NCBI GenBank assembly: GCA_003612285.1
Contig: RAYE01000014.1
Location: 31,943 to 95,942, forward strand
Length of the DNA: 64,000 bases
Origin: a bacterium D16-51
GTDB taxonomy: Bacteria; Bacillota; Clostridia; Lachnospirales; Lachnospiraceae
Direction: 5' to 3'
Positions 8,797 through 15,958 of the stretch are shown here, one piece after another. Below the pieces are notes generated by a model that saw only the letters and a program-made list of their open reading frames with translations, did not search any database and was not told the DNA's origin. The stretch's first letter is position 1, and every line of letters begins with the position of its first letter. A program made the position numbers and the translations under genes.

Positions 8797-10041
8797 ATGA
8801 CTATGGAAAAATTTGAAGGTTATTCTTATTTGGAAGGCGGAATCTGCGCAGCGGAAGGATTTGTTGCCAATGGGTTGAACTGCGGTATTAATCCAGACAG
8901 GGAAAAAAATGATTTAGGCATGGTTTATAGTGAAGCATCATGTAATGCAGCGGCGGTATATACACAGAATAAAGTAAAAGGAGCGCCGATACTGGTAACG
9001 CAGAAGCATTTGGAAAAGACAAATGGGAAGGCAAAGGCAGTAATTGTTAATTCTAAGAATGCCAATACATGCAATGCAAATGGCATAGAAGTGGCAGAAG
9101 CGACTTGTGAGCTTTTGGCAAAAGAAATAGGGATTACGGCAGATGAGGTGATTGTTGCATCTACTGGCGTAATCGGCATGCCGATGGAAATAGGGCCGTT
9201 TGCCTCCGGGATTCCGAAACTGGTAAAAGGGTTATCCAGAGAAGGGCATGAAGAGGCGGCAAAAGCGATTATGACGACGGATACTGTGAAAAAAGAGGTT
9301 GCAGTAGAATTTATAATCCAGGGAAAAAAATGCCGTCTGGGCGGCATGGCAAAGGGCAGCGGGATGATTCATCCCAATATGGCAACGACTTTAAATTTTA
9401 TTACGACAGATGCAGCGGTTTCAACAGAGATGCTGAAAAAAGCATTGGGAGAAATTGTCCAGGTCACATACAACTGCCTTTCCGTTGATGGGGACACCTC
9501 TACAAATGACATGGTAAGCGTTATGGCAAACGGTTTGGCGGGAAACAATGAAATATGTGAGGAAAATGAAGATTACAGGATATTTAAACAGGCATTATAT
9601 ATAGTAATGTTAAATATGACGAAAATGCTTGCAGCAGATGGAGAAGGCGCCTCTAAATTCCTGGAGTGTACCTGCTCTGGGGCAAAAGACAGGGAGACCG
9701 CAGCTGCGGTTGCAAAAAGCGTTGTACGCTCCAATTTGATAAAGTGTATGGTGTTTGGGGAGGATGCCAATTGCGGGCGTGTTCTCTGTGCCATTGGGTA
9801 TGCAGACGCAGAATTTGACGTAGAAAAAGTCAATGTAGAATTGGCTTCCCCGGCAGGGGCAGTGGCTACGTATAGAGGTGGTGTTGCAATAGAGTATTCA
9901 GAAGAATTTGCGGCTAAAGTCCTGGCAGAGGATGAAATTTATATTAATATCGACTTACAGCAGGGAGATGCCAGTGCAAAGGCATGGGGCTGTGATTTAA
10001 CATATGATTATGTTAAAATCAATGGAGATTATCGGTCTTAA
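8797..10041 (+). CDS. argJ: Bifunctional ornithine acetyltransferase / N-acetylglutamate synthase
   Basis: At 414 residues it has the normal length for ArgJ. The enzyme transfers acetyl from N-acetylornithine to glutamate and, in bifunctional forms, also makes N-acetylglutamate from acetyl-CoA, in arginine biosynthesis. The precursor cleaves itself into alpha and beta chains at the conserved site seen here as GMIHPNMATTLNF, with Thr as nucleophile. KGSGM before it and the C-terminal DLTYDYVKIN are also typical. The ATG at 8797 is preceded by GAAAGGCGG. No other arg gene is in the window, so it stands alone between the metal ATPase and an L,D-transpeptidase. A strong terminator follows. Confidence 0.95.
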   Translation: MTMEKFEGYSYLEGGICAAEGFVANGLNCGINPDREKNDLGMVYSEASCNAAAVYTQNKVKGAPILVTQKHLEKTNGKAKAVIVNSKNANTCNANGIEVAEATCELLAKEIGITADEVIVASTGVIGMPMEIGPFASGIPKLVKGLSREGHEEAAKAIMTTDTVKKEVAVEFIIQGKKCRLGGMAKGSGMIHPNMATTLNFITTDAAVSTEMLKKALGEIVQVTYNCLSVDGDTSTNDMVSVMANGLAGNNEICEENEDYRIFKQALYIVMLNMTKMLAADGEGASKFLECTCSGAKDRETAAAVAKSVVRSNLIKCMVFGEDANCGRVLCAIGYADAEFDVEKVNVELASPAGAVATYRGGVAIEYSEEFAAKVLAEDEIYINIDLQQGDASAKAWGCDLTYDYVKINGDYRS

Positions 10042-10070
10042 AATAAACTACAAAAAATAGAAGGATTAGA

Positions 10071-10101
10071 AAAGGGGAATGCGCCGGCATTCCCCTTTTT
10101 A
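10071..10101 (+). terminator. Rho-independent terminator of argJ
   Basis: Stem AAGGGGAATGC with complement GCATTCCCCTT and a very short loop, then TTTTT. It lies 30 bp after the argJ stop. Confidence 0.85.
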
Positions 10102-10104
10102 TGC

Positions 10105-10165
10105 GATAGGAAATTGAGCTGTATCGTAGTGGTCAAGGGCACCAGCATTTGCGGTGCCCTTTTTT
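10105..10165. repeat. Terminator-bearing repeat, copy 1
   Basis: A conserved block GATAGGAAATT...CTGTATCGTAGTGGTC leads into hairpin AAGGGCACC / GGTGCCCTT with a T run. The same block occurs inverted at 20199-20288 and, diverged, at 26200-26264. Here it lies between argJ and the convergent transpeptidase gene and could terminate argJ read-through. Confidence 0.6.
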
Positions 10166-11831
10166 AATAAATAAACACAAATTCCCTATATTTGGTAAGC
10201 TGGTAAATTTTTGCTGCATCTTTAGGTTCCAGGTTAATACATCCGTGGGAGCCTTTTGTCAGGTAAAGGTCTTTTGTCCAGCGGGACCATGGCTGCCATG
10301 TTGCGGGATGGAAGCCGGTTCCCGACCAGGTAATCCGTACCCAGTTGGTAACAGGTGTTTTGTAGTCTGCGCCTGTCAGCGTATATTGTTCACGGTGTTC
10401 CTTGATAAAGAAAGCGCCTGTTGGCGTCTTTCTGCCTTCTACCGGCCTGCCGGTAATACAGCGGCAGGAAAATACACGCTTTCCTTTTCGGTAGACATAT
10501 ACTTTCTGGTCTTTTAAAGATATTTCCGTATAATTTTTCCTATCCCAGTCGTTTTCCGGGTTTTCTGTATCCATCTGATAGGCGGTATTCAGATAGTTTA
10601 CTTTATTCCGGAAGGTCAGGGCTTTTTTGTTGCTCTTTGAAGGATTCTCAATAAATGAATTTGTTACAGATGGTTCAATGGCGGCTTTTAAAGCTTTGTT
10701 TGCCTGTTTTAATGTTTTATCATAATCTAGCTGCCAGCCATAATCCCCGCCTTTTATGGTTATTGTTTTTTTATTGTGTGTTTTGACTTTTCGGTCAATT
10801 CCGACTGTTTTGTATTTCAGACAGAAGTTTTCAACCCATTTCTCAATTGCTTTCTTTTTATACTTGATTTTACCATTCTTGTAAGTAATCCATTTAGAGA
10901 TTTTAGCAGGGGTAATCTCTTCCTTCCCCCCATTTTCCATTGTCCATGTAATATAGCGGAGCGCTGCATTATTGCAGGTTTTGAGCATTTTATCCAACTC
11001 TGCCTTGTCTGTATTGGAAGTTGCTGTTTCATATAAATCAGGGTATTTGTTTTCATCTGTAATATCCAGGGTTGTCTGCGCCTGACGCAGGCATTCATCA
11101 ATGGCGTCTAACAATTTATCTGGAATAATTTTATTTCCTTTTACTTCATCTACATAAATATATTGCTGTTTTTCTTTAGAAAATTTTACGGTGGCAGCTT
11201 CTGGCAGATTAATTTTATAACTGTCGCTGCCTAAAACAAAATCGGATTGTAAAATTACTTCGGATAATTTATCTTTGTCATAGGAAACTGCAAAATCCAG
11301 AGTATAATGGTTTGTTGCTGGAAAGAGCCGGAATGCCTGGTGCTGTGTTTCATAGAGCTGGTCGTAGTTAGAACTGATATCGAATTGATAGCCAATATCA
11401 TCTCCATTAATTGTCAGGCTTCCATTTTCTCTTCCTTTAATAACCAATGCATAATCACTGTATTTTTTCCTTAATTTCATTTTAGAATCTTCTAATGTCT
11501 GTCCGGATACATCTATGCCGTCAATGGAAGTACCTTGATACCAGCGGTTTCCATAATAAATCTTTTGGTAGGCAATGGCAGCCGTAATCAGCCCGATTGC
11601 TGCAAACAGGGTGACGCCAAGGAATCCAAGGAGGATTTTATGGACACGTCTTTTTTTCTTAGGTGTAATTCCAGAAAAACTATCCTCGTCTTTATCGCCT
11701 GGCTGCCCTGGGGCATCTTCCAGCCAGGGCGTTCCAGTGTTTATTGCTTCTGCTGTGCTTGCTGTAAAATTACCTGATGTATTTTCTGCGTTGTTTTCAA
11801 GTTGTTTTGGTTTTCTGTTTCGCTTTTTCAT
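10164..11831 (-). CDS. Membrane-anchored L,D-transpeptidase (YkuD) with peptidoglycan-binding-4 domain
   Basis: A 555-residue cell-wall enzyme. It has a cytoplasmic basic N-terminus, one membrane helix (ILLGFLGVTLFAAIGLITAA), a long extracytoplasmic region containing PG_binding_4-type sequence (WYQGTSIDGIDVSG onwards), and a C-terminal YkuD catalytic domain. The catalytic signature is KGSHGCINLEPKDA with Cys as nucleophile and an upstream conserved His in TGFHPA. Such enzymes form 3-3 cross-links in peptidoglycan or attach proteins to it. Length and order fit the Clostridia family. The ribosome binding site is weak (AAAAAGAAA). It is convergent with argJ. Confidence 0.92.
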   Translation of the reverse strand: MKKRNRKPKQLENNAENTSGNFTASTAEAINTGTPWLEDAPGQPGDKDEDSFSGITPKKKRRVHKILLGFLGVTLFAAIGLITAAIAYQKIYYGNRWYQGTSIDGIDVSGQTLEDSKMKLRKKYSDYALVIKGRENGSLTINGDDIGYQFDISSNYDQLYETQHQAFRLFPATNHYTLDFAVSYDKDKLSEVILQSDFVLGSDSYKINLPEAATVKFSKEKQQYIYVDEVKGNKIIPDKLLDAIDECLRQAQTTLDITDENKYPDLYETATSNTDKAELDKMLKTCNNAALRYITWTMENGGKEEITPAKISKWITYKNGKIKYKKKAIEKWVENFCLKYKTVGIDRKVKTHNKKTITIKGGDYGWQLDYDKTLKQANKALKAAIEPSVTNSFIENPSKSNKKALTFRNKVNYLNTAYQMDTENPENDWDRKNYTEISLKDQKVYVYRKGKRVFSCRCITGRPVEGRKTPTGAFFIKEHREQYTLTGADYKTPVTNWVRITWSGTGFHPATWQPWSRWTKDLYLTKGSHGCINLEPKDAAKIYQLTKYREFVFIY

Positions 11832-11843
11832 TTTCTTTTTATT

Positions 11844-11895
11844 AGGAACTGTAGAAAAATAGGTGATACTGTGCCAGCTATTTCCTACAGTTCCT
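11844..11895. repeat. Inverted-repeat element 4, copy A
   Basis: Arms AGGAACTGTAGAAAAATAG (11844-11862) and CTATTTCCTACAGTTCCT (11878-11895) form a long imperfect hairpin. A related, inverted copy is at 12242-12294 and a half copy near 62390-62415. Here it sits just upstream of the transpeptidase start codon on the minus strand. Confidence 0.6.
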
Positions 11896-12241
11896 TATTT
11901 GCCTTTCTTTAACTTATAATATGATGGGGCTTCCCCCTGCTTGTATACTATGCAGGAAAAGCCGTTTACAGACCTTAACTATTATAATCAGAAGTGGTGA
12001 AGTAATTGTATCAGAAATATTACATTTATATTAAGTCTTTTTGATGGCAGTTTTCTATAATTTTTGTCAATTGAAAGCAAGACCATGAATAGAAACAGGA
12101 GTTCTCATTATGGCAGAAGATTTGTTAAATAAAATTTGACAAGCAGTTACTACAATGTTACTATCAATAGTGATAAAAGATGTTTTTGGTAATAGGGACA
12201 GGGTGGGTTTGTGATGATATTTAAGATTCACGGGTTGAATA
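11896..12241. other. Intergenic stretch with no recognised gene
   Basis: AT-rich DNA between two copies of inverted-repeat element 4. I see no convincing coding sequence, RNA gene or terminator in it. Confidence 0.5.
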
Positions 12242-12294
12242 AGAAATTGTAGGAAAATAACTGACACGGTATTACTTATTTTTCTATAATTCCT
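12242..12294. repeat. Inverted-repeat element 4, copy B
   Basis: Arms around AGAAATTGTAGGAAAATAA and TTATTTTTCTATAATTCCT flank a 15-bp centre that resembles the reverse complement of the centre of copy A. The copy is therefore inverted relative to copy A. Confidence 0.5.
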
Positions 12295-12532
12295 AAGAAT
12301 GGAGGTTAGATTGAAAAATCATTCTAAGACTGCACAAAACGCATCCTAAGAATGAATACGGTTTCAATCATGGAAAAACGCAAAAGCAGCGTTTTTCATC
12401 GCTATTTGTGCCGCAAAGAGCGCGGCATGTGGATTAGTGTGAAAAAATTTTTTTCGCACGCAGATTTGTGTCAGCGCACACTTGCCACAAATTTGATATG
12501 TACAAAGAACGTGTGCAGAAATGAGGGTTTTT

Positions 12533-12931
12533 ATGAACGATAGAAATCGTGATTTGTTTTTTAATGAAGACAATGAAGCTGCGGTAGCAATTACTTTAAC
12601 AGATGAAGATGGGAATGATGTGGAGGCGCAGATTCTTGCCGTAATTGAAATTGAAGAACTGGGCAAAGAATATGCTGCTGTATTGCCATTAGATATTCAG
12701 GAAGATGAATCTGATGAAATGGAGGCGCTCATTTTTGTGTATTCAGAAGATGAGGAGGGCAATCCAGTATTTGAGTCACTGGAGGATGCAGAAGAGCATG
12801 AAATTGTAGCCTCTGTTTTCAATCAATTCTTTTCAGAAGCAATTGACGAAGAAGAGGAAGAAGATTCCGAAGATAGTTACTTAGATGACATTGGAGATAT
12901 CATTCCGGGAGTATCAATCCAAAGGGATTAA
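12533..12931 (+). CDS. DUF1292 family protein
   Basis: A small (about 132 residues), very acidic cytoplasmic protein. The pattern ITLTDEDGNDVEAQILAVIEIEELGKEY followed by VLPLD and YSEDEEGNP matches the DUF1292 family of Firmicutes, whose function is unknown and which is often found near ruvX/alaS-type genes (not here). An ATG at 12521 is in frame, but ATG 12533 is preferred because GAGGG lies at the right distance before it. The 240 bp upstream has no gene. The C-terminus is an acidic tail (EEEEEDSEDS). The family call is good; no function is claimed. Confidence 0.8.
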   Translation: MNDRNRDLFFNEDNEAAVAITLTDEDGNDVEAQILAVIEIEELGKEYAAVLPLDIQEDESDEMEALIFVYSEDEEGNPVFESLEDAEEHEIVASVFNQFFSEAIDEEEEEDSEDSYLDDIGDIIPGVSIQRD

Positions 12932-13079
12932 GAATATAGTTCGTTTGGGGTTGGGACGAGGGTTCAGGCATTGCATTTGGACGGTTCTTCCAGAGCTTTT
13001 CTCCGTGCGGCATAGCAGCTGATTAGGGGTGTTCAATGGCAGCAGTCCATGAGTATAAAAACAACCTGCTTGAAAAAGT

Positions 13080-13132
13080 GTTCCAATGTGATACAAATAT
13101 GAACTGCTAAGTTAAGTGTTTCACATTGGAAC
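13080..13132. repeat. 12-bp inverted repeat
   Basis: GTTCCAATGTGA (13080-13091) and TCACATTGGAAC (13121-13132) are perfect inverted repeats flanking 29 bp. A smaller hairpin CTGTACTCCAGTACAG follows. It lies downstream of both DUF1292 and the convergent rpn pseudogene and may end both transcripts. Confidence 0.45.
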
Positions 13133-13189
13133 ATGGCTGCCGTTCCTGTACTCCAGTACAGGGGGCAGTGTTTTTGATGCTGATGGCAA

Positions 13190-14235
13190 TTAGCGTAATT
13201 TATCAATTTGGCTTTCAGGGAGGCCTGTAATCTGTATGATTTCTTCTGTCGGATACCCTGACTTGATAAGGTTTTTAGCAATTTCCAATCTTTCTTCTGT
13301 TTTTCCTTCTGCTCTGCCTTTCCGTCTGGCTTCCAATATAAATTGATTATGGTCCCGGATGGCCTTTTCACGTGCCTCATACTCCAGGCGTTTTTGTTGG
13401 TCCTGGCTGATAACCTGCAGTGTTTTGTATGCACTTTCAATGTAGGGGTCTTTTATAGCAACCATGTCAAACTCCTCCTTTTGTTCAGCGTTAATAAATT
13501 TTGCCCATAACATGATATTGTCACTGTCATCTTTTAACTTCTTGGGAAGTTTTGGAAGTTCCAGAACATGGAATTCCATTTTATCTGTATATAATGTATG
13601 GCGGTTATCCTCTGCAATATGGAAACAGGAATAGAAGTCTTCTGTTTCATCGAAAAGTTTAAAGTCAAGAATGCTGATGCTGACACATTTTTTGAATTTG
13701 TTGTAGCTGTCACCTGCGTTGATTTGCCCTGCATACATTTTTGAGAGGTAGAACAGGGAACGTTCCGCCCAAACGGATAGTTCGGAAAGCTGGACTTCAA
13801 TATCAATTTCCGTGTCGTCGTTTAGCAGCACCCTGACATCAAGAATGCCTAGTACAGCGTTTCTTAGTCCCTCATACACTTAGTACTTTCTATTTCCGCC
13901 ATCGCTGCGTTGGTCTACACTCCGTTTCGGTCCGTGCTAAACGTGTGCCACTGGCACACAGCACCGTCAGTCAACAATGCCACCGCATTGCCTCCTTCCT
14001 CCGCCTTGCGCTGACAAAAATAGCAAGCACTAAGTATATGGGGATTAAGGAAACGCTGTACTAGCTTGTCATCTTCGTATGTTTTTCGAAGATGGGTGTT
14101 TATAAGTATGGTTTCTTTGATATCCTTCGGATCTAATTTAAGCATGGCGGACAGGAATCCTATCCGGGCTTTTTCATCTGTCATGATTTCTTTAAAAGCG
14201 AAATCAATTTTTGGTTTCATTAAAAAGTCTGTCAA
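13190..14235 (-). pseudogene. Rpn/PD-(D/E)XK-type recombination-promoting nuclease, split by a MITE-like insertion
   Basis: The N-terminal piece starts at a TTG with AAGGAGG before it (MTDFLMKPKIDFAFKEIM, ending EDDK-L at 14061). The C-terminal piece continues from 13852 as GILDVRVLLNDDTEIDIEVQ to the end at 13190. Removing the insert and one copy of its CTAG duplication rejoins the frame as EDDKLGILDVRV, the usual sequence of this family. The catalytic E-x-Q of the PD-(D/E)XK fold (DIEVQ) lies in the second piece. The C-terminus has the charged GRAEGKTEERLEIA region typical of Rpn proteins. The gene is interrupted in this strain; related Rpn-like proteins occur at 49.3 kb. Confidence 0.85.
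13849..14064. mobile_element. MITE-like element 5 inserted in the rpn gene
   Basis: The termini are inverted repeats beginning TACAGCGTTTC (13853 onward) and ending GAAACGCTGTA (14060), extended imperfectly for about 40 bp each. They are flanked by CTAG at 13849-13852 and 14061-14064. Because the target is palindromic, the duplication may be CTAG or only TA. The interior has no long reading frame but shares a gapless core of about 110 bp with MITE-like element 2, including two hairpins of different sequence. Confidence 0.85.
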
Positions 14236-14302
14236 ATTGTACCTCCTTAATGGCTGACAATTGTATGTTTTTTAATTTTCTCCATTAACAAAAGTTATAT
14301 AT

Positions 14303-14366
14303 ATTACTAAGGTGGTTAAATATTGATGTTTTTACTTGTCTAAATTTCTATCTGCTGCGTTGTCAT
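14303..14366. mobile_element. Half copy of MITE-like element 2
   Basis: It starts with the terminal repeat ATTACTAAGGTGGTTAAAT and follows the short copy at 3366 through CTGCTGCGTTGTCAT, where similarity stops. It shares the internal deletion of the short copy. A lone opposite terminus is at 15845-15863. Confidence 0.65.
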
Positions 14367-14751
14367 AGAGTATCTTTGAAAAATGGATTTCCAGAAGGCC
14401 GCTTCCGCTCTTAATTTATTAAACGTTCATTTAATAATTTTTCTTCCTCTCAAGTGTAATTATAAAATAATATATGTCGGAGGTCAACAAAAAAGGTTAC
14501 TATTTACGGCTGATTTCAAAGAACGAGCAGCCTCTTATGTGTTAGTACAATGGGTTTGTTCGTTTTTTGGGGATAATTTATCTTTATACCATTTAATTTA
14601 AGATATAGCTGAAAAAATGCCGATATAATAATAGCAAAAACTGGTTTTTGCAGTGATCTGATTTTTTTGAACTGGTTAGAGATGAGTTTTTGGATAATAT
14701 GTCTGCAGACTATTAGGCATTTAATTATGAAAATGAAAGTGAGGAAGAGGT
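14367..14751. other. AT-rich intergenic region before the hypothetical gene
   Basis: It contains GGTTACTATTTACGGC (from about 14495), a variant of the end of MITE-like element 1, but I find no matching second end. A ribosome binding site (GAGGAAGAGG) precedes ATG 14752. I see no gene or RNA. Confidence 0.4.
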
Positions 14752-15678
14752 ATGTCAATGAATATTAGTTTAAATTACAATCAGTTTTACCAAGGCACAC
14801 AGCAGATTCAAAACTATGGTTCTGATATGGCATTAAAGAAGGATACTTTGGTAAAATATGAATTTAGTACTACAGACAAAGATGGAAACAAGGTTATGGA
14901 TAAAATGTCCAAAGAGGAAACCATACAGGTGATGAACGATATTACAGCACAGTATGGCGATAATGTAATCGTGGAATTTTCTGGCGATGGCCTGGCGGCA
15001 TTGGCAGATTTTAAAAAAGGGATAATGGATAGGCCTTTATCTCAAGAAGAGTTGGAGGAAAAAGCGGCGAAAGATGCTGCATTTCAGAAAGATATCATAC
15101 ATTTTGACAGATCGGTGAGCTATTTGCCGGAATATTCCGGCATTTTCAGTGCAGATAAAGCAGTCGCAGCTGCTGTAGAAAAATCCAGCAAGAAAGAACA
15201 GGCATATGTATATAATATTATCCGGCAGAATTTCCTTATTGAAAACAGCAGTTCCATGACAGAAGAGGAACGTCAGGCAAATATTTCATTGGGGATGGAA
15301 AAAGCAGAATATGCAGCGGAAAACTTCATATCAGATGGCAACAGAAAATCCTTTTTGACAGCAATGGAATCTATTGCAAAACTGGCAAGGGCAGGGAAGT
15401 CTGACAGTAATGGAAATATGGACTATGGTGTGAATAAACCAAGTTATTTGGGGCATGGAAGCAGTTTGGTTTATACTACAAATACAGTAGACATGATGCG
15501 GAGAATGGACAGCAGTGCATATGAAGAATTTCAAAAAATTGGCAGCAGGAAAGACGGGGCGCTGGATGCTCTGAAGTACCTGTCAGATTGGTATATCAGT
15601 GCGGTAAAGAAAAATCCTTCCATTGTTGATATATACGAGAGGAGGTCGGAGCAGTATGTGTCTGCCCTGCGAAATTAG
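14752..15678 (+). CDS. Hypothetical protein, 308 residues
   Basis: I do not recognise a family. The protein is soluble, with no signal peptide or membrane segment. It starts MNISLNYNQFYQG and is rich in Lys, Glu and Ala, with predicted helical stretches. The N-terminal MNISxNYNQF pattern resembles proteins that accompany flagellar or flagellin-like genes in Lachnospiraceae, and a flagellin-like gene lies 4 kb downstream, but the link is weak inference. The start codon is ATG 14752 (or ATG 14758) after GAGGAAGAGG. The gene lies between a half copy and a lone terminus of MITE-like element 2 and is followed by a perfect 33-bp-arm palindrome. Confidence 0.6.
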   Translation: MSMNISLNYNQFYQGTQQIQNYGSDMALKKDTLVKYEFSTTDKDGNKVMDKMSKEETIQVMNDITAQYGDNVIVEFSGDGLAALADFKKGIMDRPLSQEELEEKAAKDAAFQKDIIHFDRSVSYLPEYSGIFSADKAVAAAVEKSSKKEQAYVYNIIRQNFLIENSSSMTEEERQANISLGMEKAEYAAENFISDGNRKSFLTAMESIAKLARAGKSDSNGNMDYGVNKPSYLGHGSSLVYTTNTVDMMRRMDSSAYEEFQKIGSRKDGALDALKYLSDWYISAVKKNPSIVDIYERRSEQYVSALRN

Positions 15679-15718
15679 GTTGGGGGTTATCGCTTATTAT
15701 TTCTCATTATGAATGTCA

Positions 15719-15787
15719 AAAGGCATATGGAATAGTCAAATCCCCCGCTGCAGAGCAGCGGGGGATTTGACTATTCCATATGCCTTT
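15719..15787. repeat. Perfect palindrome with 33-bp arms
   Basis: The left arm (15719-15751, starting AAAGGCATATGGAATAGTC) and right arm (15755-15787) are perfect complements around the 3-nt loop AGA. The transcript would form an extremely stable hairpin. It lies 40 bp after the hypothetical gene and may terminate it, though the following T run is short (TTTGTA). Such a perfect long palindrome is unusual for an ordinary terminator. Confidence 0.8.
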
Positions 15788-15844
15788 GTACTGTTGTTTT
15801 GTTATTCCATGCTTTTCAGCGAAGCATAATTAGCGTGAATAGAT

Positions 15845-15863
15845 ATTTAACCGCTTTAGTAAT
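15845..15863. mobile_element. Lone terminus of MITE-like element 2
   Basis: ATTTAACCGCTTTAGTAAT matches the right terminal repeat of MITE-like element 2 with one change. The sequence before it is not clearly related, so this is an orphan end. It is in opposite orientation to the half copy at 14303. Confidence 0.5.
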
Positions 15864-15958
15864 AACTATAAATGTTCATATTTTTGGAGTATGAGAATTT
15901 TTTCAGATTGAATCAGGCGTGCCATAATCATATAATTAAAGGAAGTTAAAGGTTGTTG

